Below are positions 42,658 to 42,722 of a DNA stretch of 42,722 nucleotides, piece after piece. The notes under the pieces were generated by a model. It searched no databases. It was not told where the DNA came from and worked only from the letters and a program-made list of their open reading frames with translations. The position numbers were made by a program, and so were the translations under genes. Numbering within the stretch: the first letter of the stretch is position 1; each line of letters starts with the position of its first letter. Source of the DNA: Chloroflexota bacterium (GTDB lineage Bacteria > Chloroflexota > Dehalococcoidia > Lucifugimonadales > UBA3495); assembly GCA_027624135.1 (NCBI GenBank), contig JAQBXL010000012.1:1-42722 (forward strand). Direction: 5' to 3'.

Positions 42658-42722
42658 AGCCTGTCCCGTAGACCTTGCGGTCGAGTGGGTCATTCCGTGG
42701 CGGAGCAGTTGTGTTTGACGGG

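Overview
The window reads as a chromosomal segment of a Chloroflexota bacterium, most likely a SAR202-like or Dehalococcoidia-like lineage. Three things point there. One is a 1,499-residue membrane protein with the 'YYY' (DUF2298) domain, known mainly from Chloroflexi and archaea. The second is a high density of catabolic oxidoreductases, alpha/beta hydrolases, a luciferase-type flavin monooxygenase, an MmgE/PrpD protein and an HpcH/HpaI aldolase. The third is orphan XdhC and MocA genes. This assignment is inference: there is no rRNA, tRNA or CRISPR array here to test it. Coding density is high, and no insertion sequence or phage gene is visible.

Layout, left to right. Positions 1-6300: GAPDH, the GT39-YYY giant, then a non-coding interval with a near-consensus promoter, strong hairpins and a T-run, which I propose as an RNA gene. 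Positions 6300-11160 (minus strand): a potassium and stress module, read ktrB, ktrA, then usp, a solo TrkA-N protein, a TrkA protein and pheA. Positions 11570-16390 (plus): leuS, a RecB-like/HhH/RNase H nuclease and cobI. Positions 16390-22360: two alpha/beta hydrolases, an MmgE/PrpD gene, and a divergent operon of a ferritin-like protein, a flavin monooxygenase and a metallo-beta-lactamase hydrolase. Positions 22400-26190: an unusual fusion of an M14-like domain to a GH88/105-like barrel, a cyclic-nucleotide-binding protein and another hydrolase. Positions 26530-28740: an anchored surface protein with a Pro-Thr stalk and beta-propeller, interrupted by an in-frame TGA. Positions 28850-33520: aldolase, MFS transporter, BtuF-like binding protein, flavin reductase and a hydrolase-like protein whose nucleophile is Asn. 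Positions 33760-42722: gyrA, a class-I amidotransferase hydrolase, xdhC-mocA, a second MFS transporter, an asparaginase and a metallophosphoesterase.

Three decayed or truncated gene remnants lie in gaps: the N-terminus of a zinc alcohol dehydrogenase (16396-16503, minus), an MmgE/PrpD C-terminus (22401-22628, plus) and a frameshifted PUA-like/ASCH-type protein (24431-24780, minus). With the interrupted surface protein they suggest active gene turnover in the middle third.

No complete defence or mobile system was found. The most unusual items are the pseudo-M14/GH105 fusion, the candidate RNA at about 5985-6286, the duplicated degenerate TrkA pair linked to a universal stress protein, the Ser-to-Asn hydrolase, and a G-quadruplex-compatible 10-bp repeat in the usp leader. 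All functional statements come from reading motifs; no database search was run.
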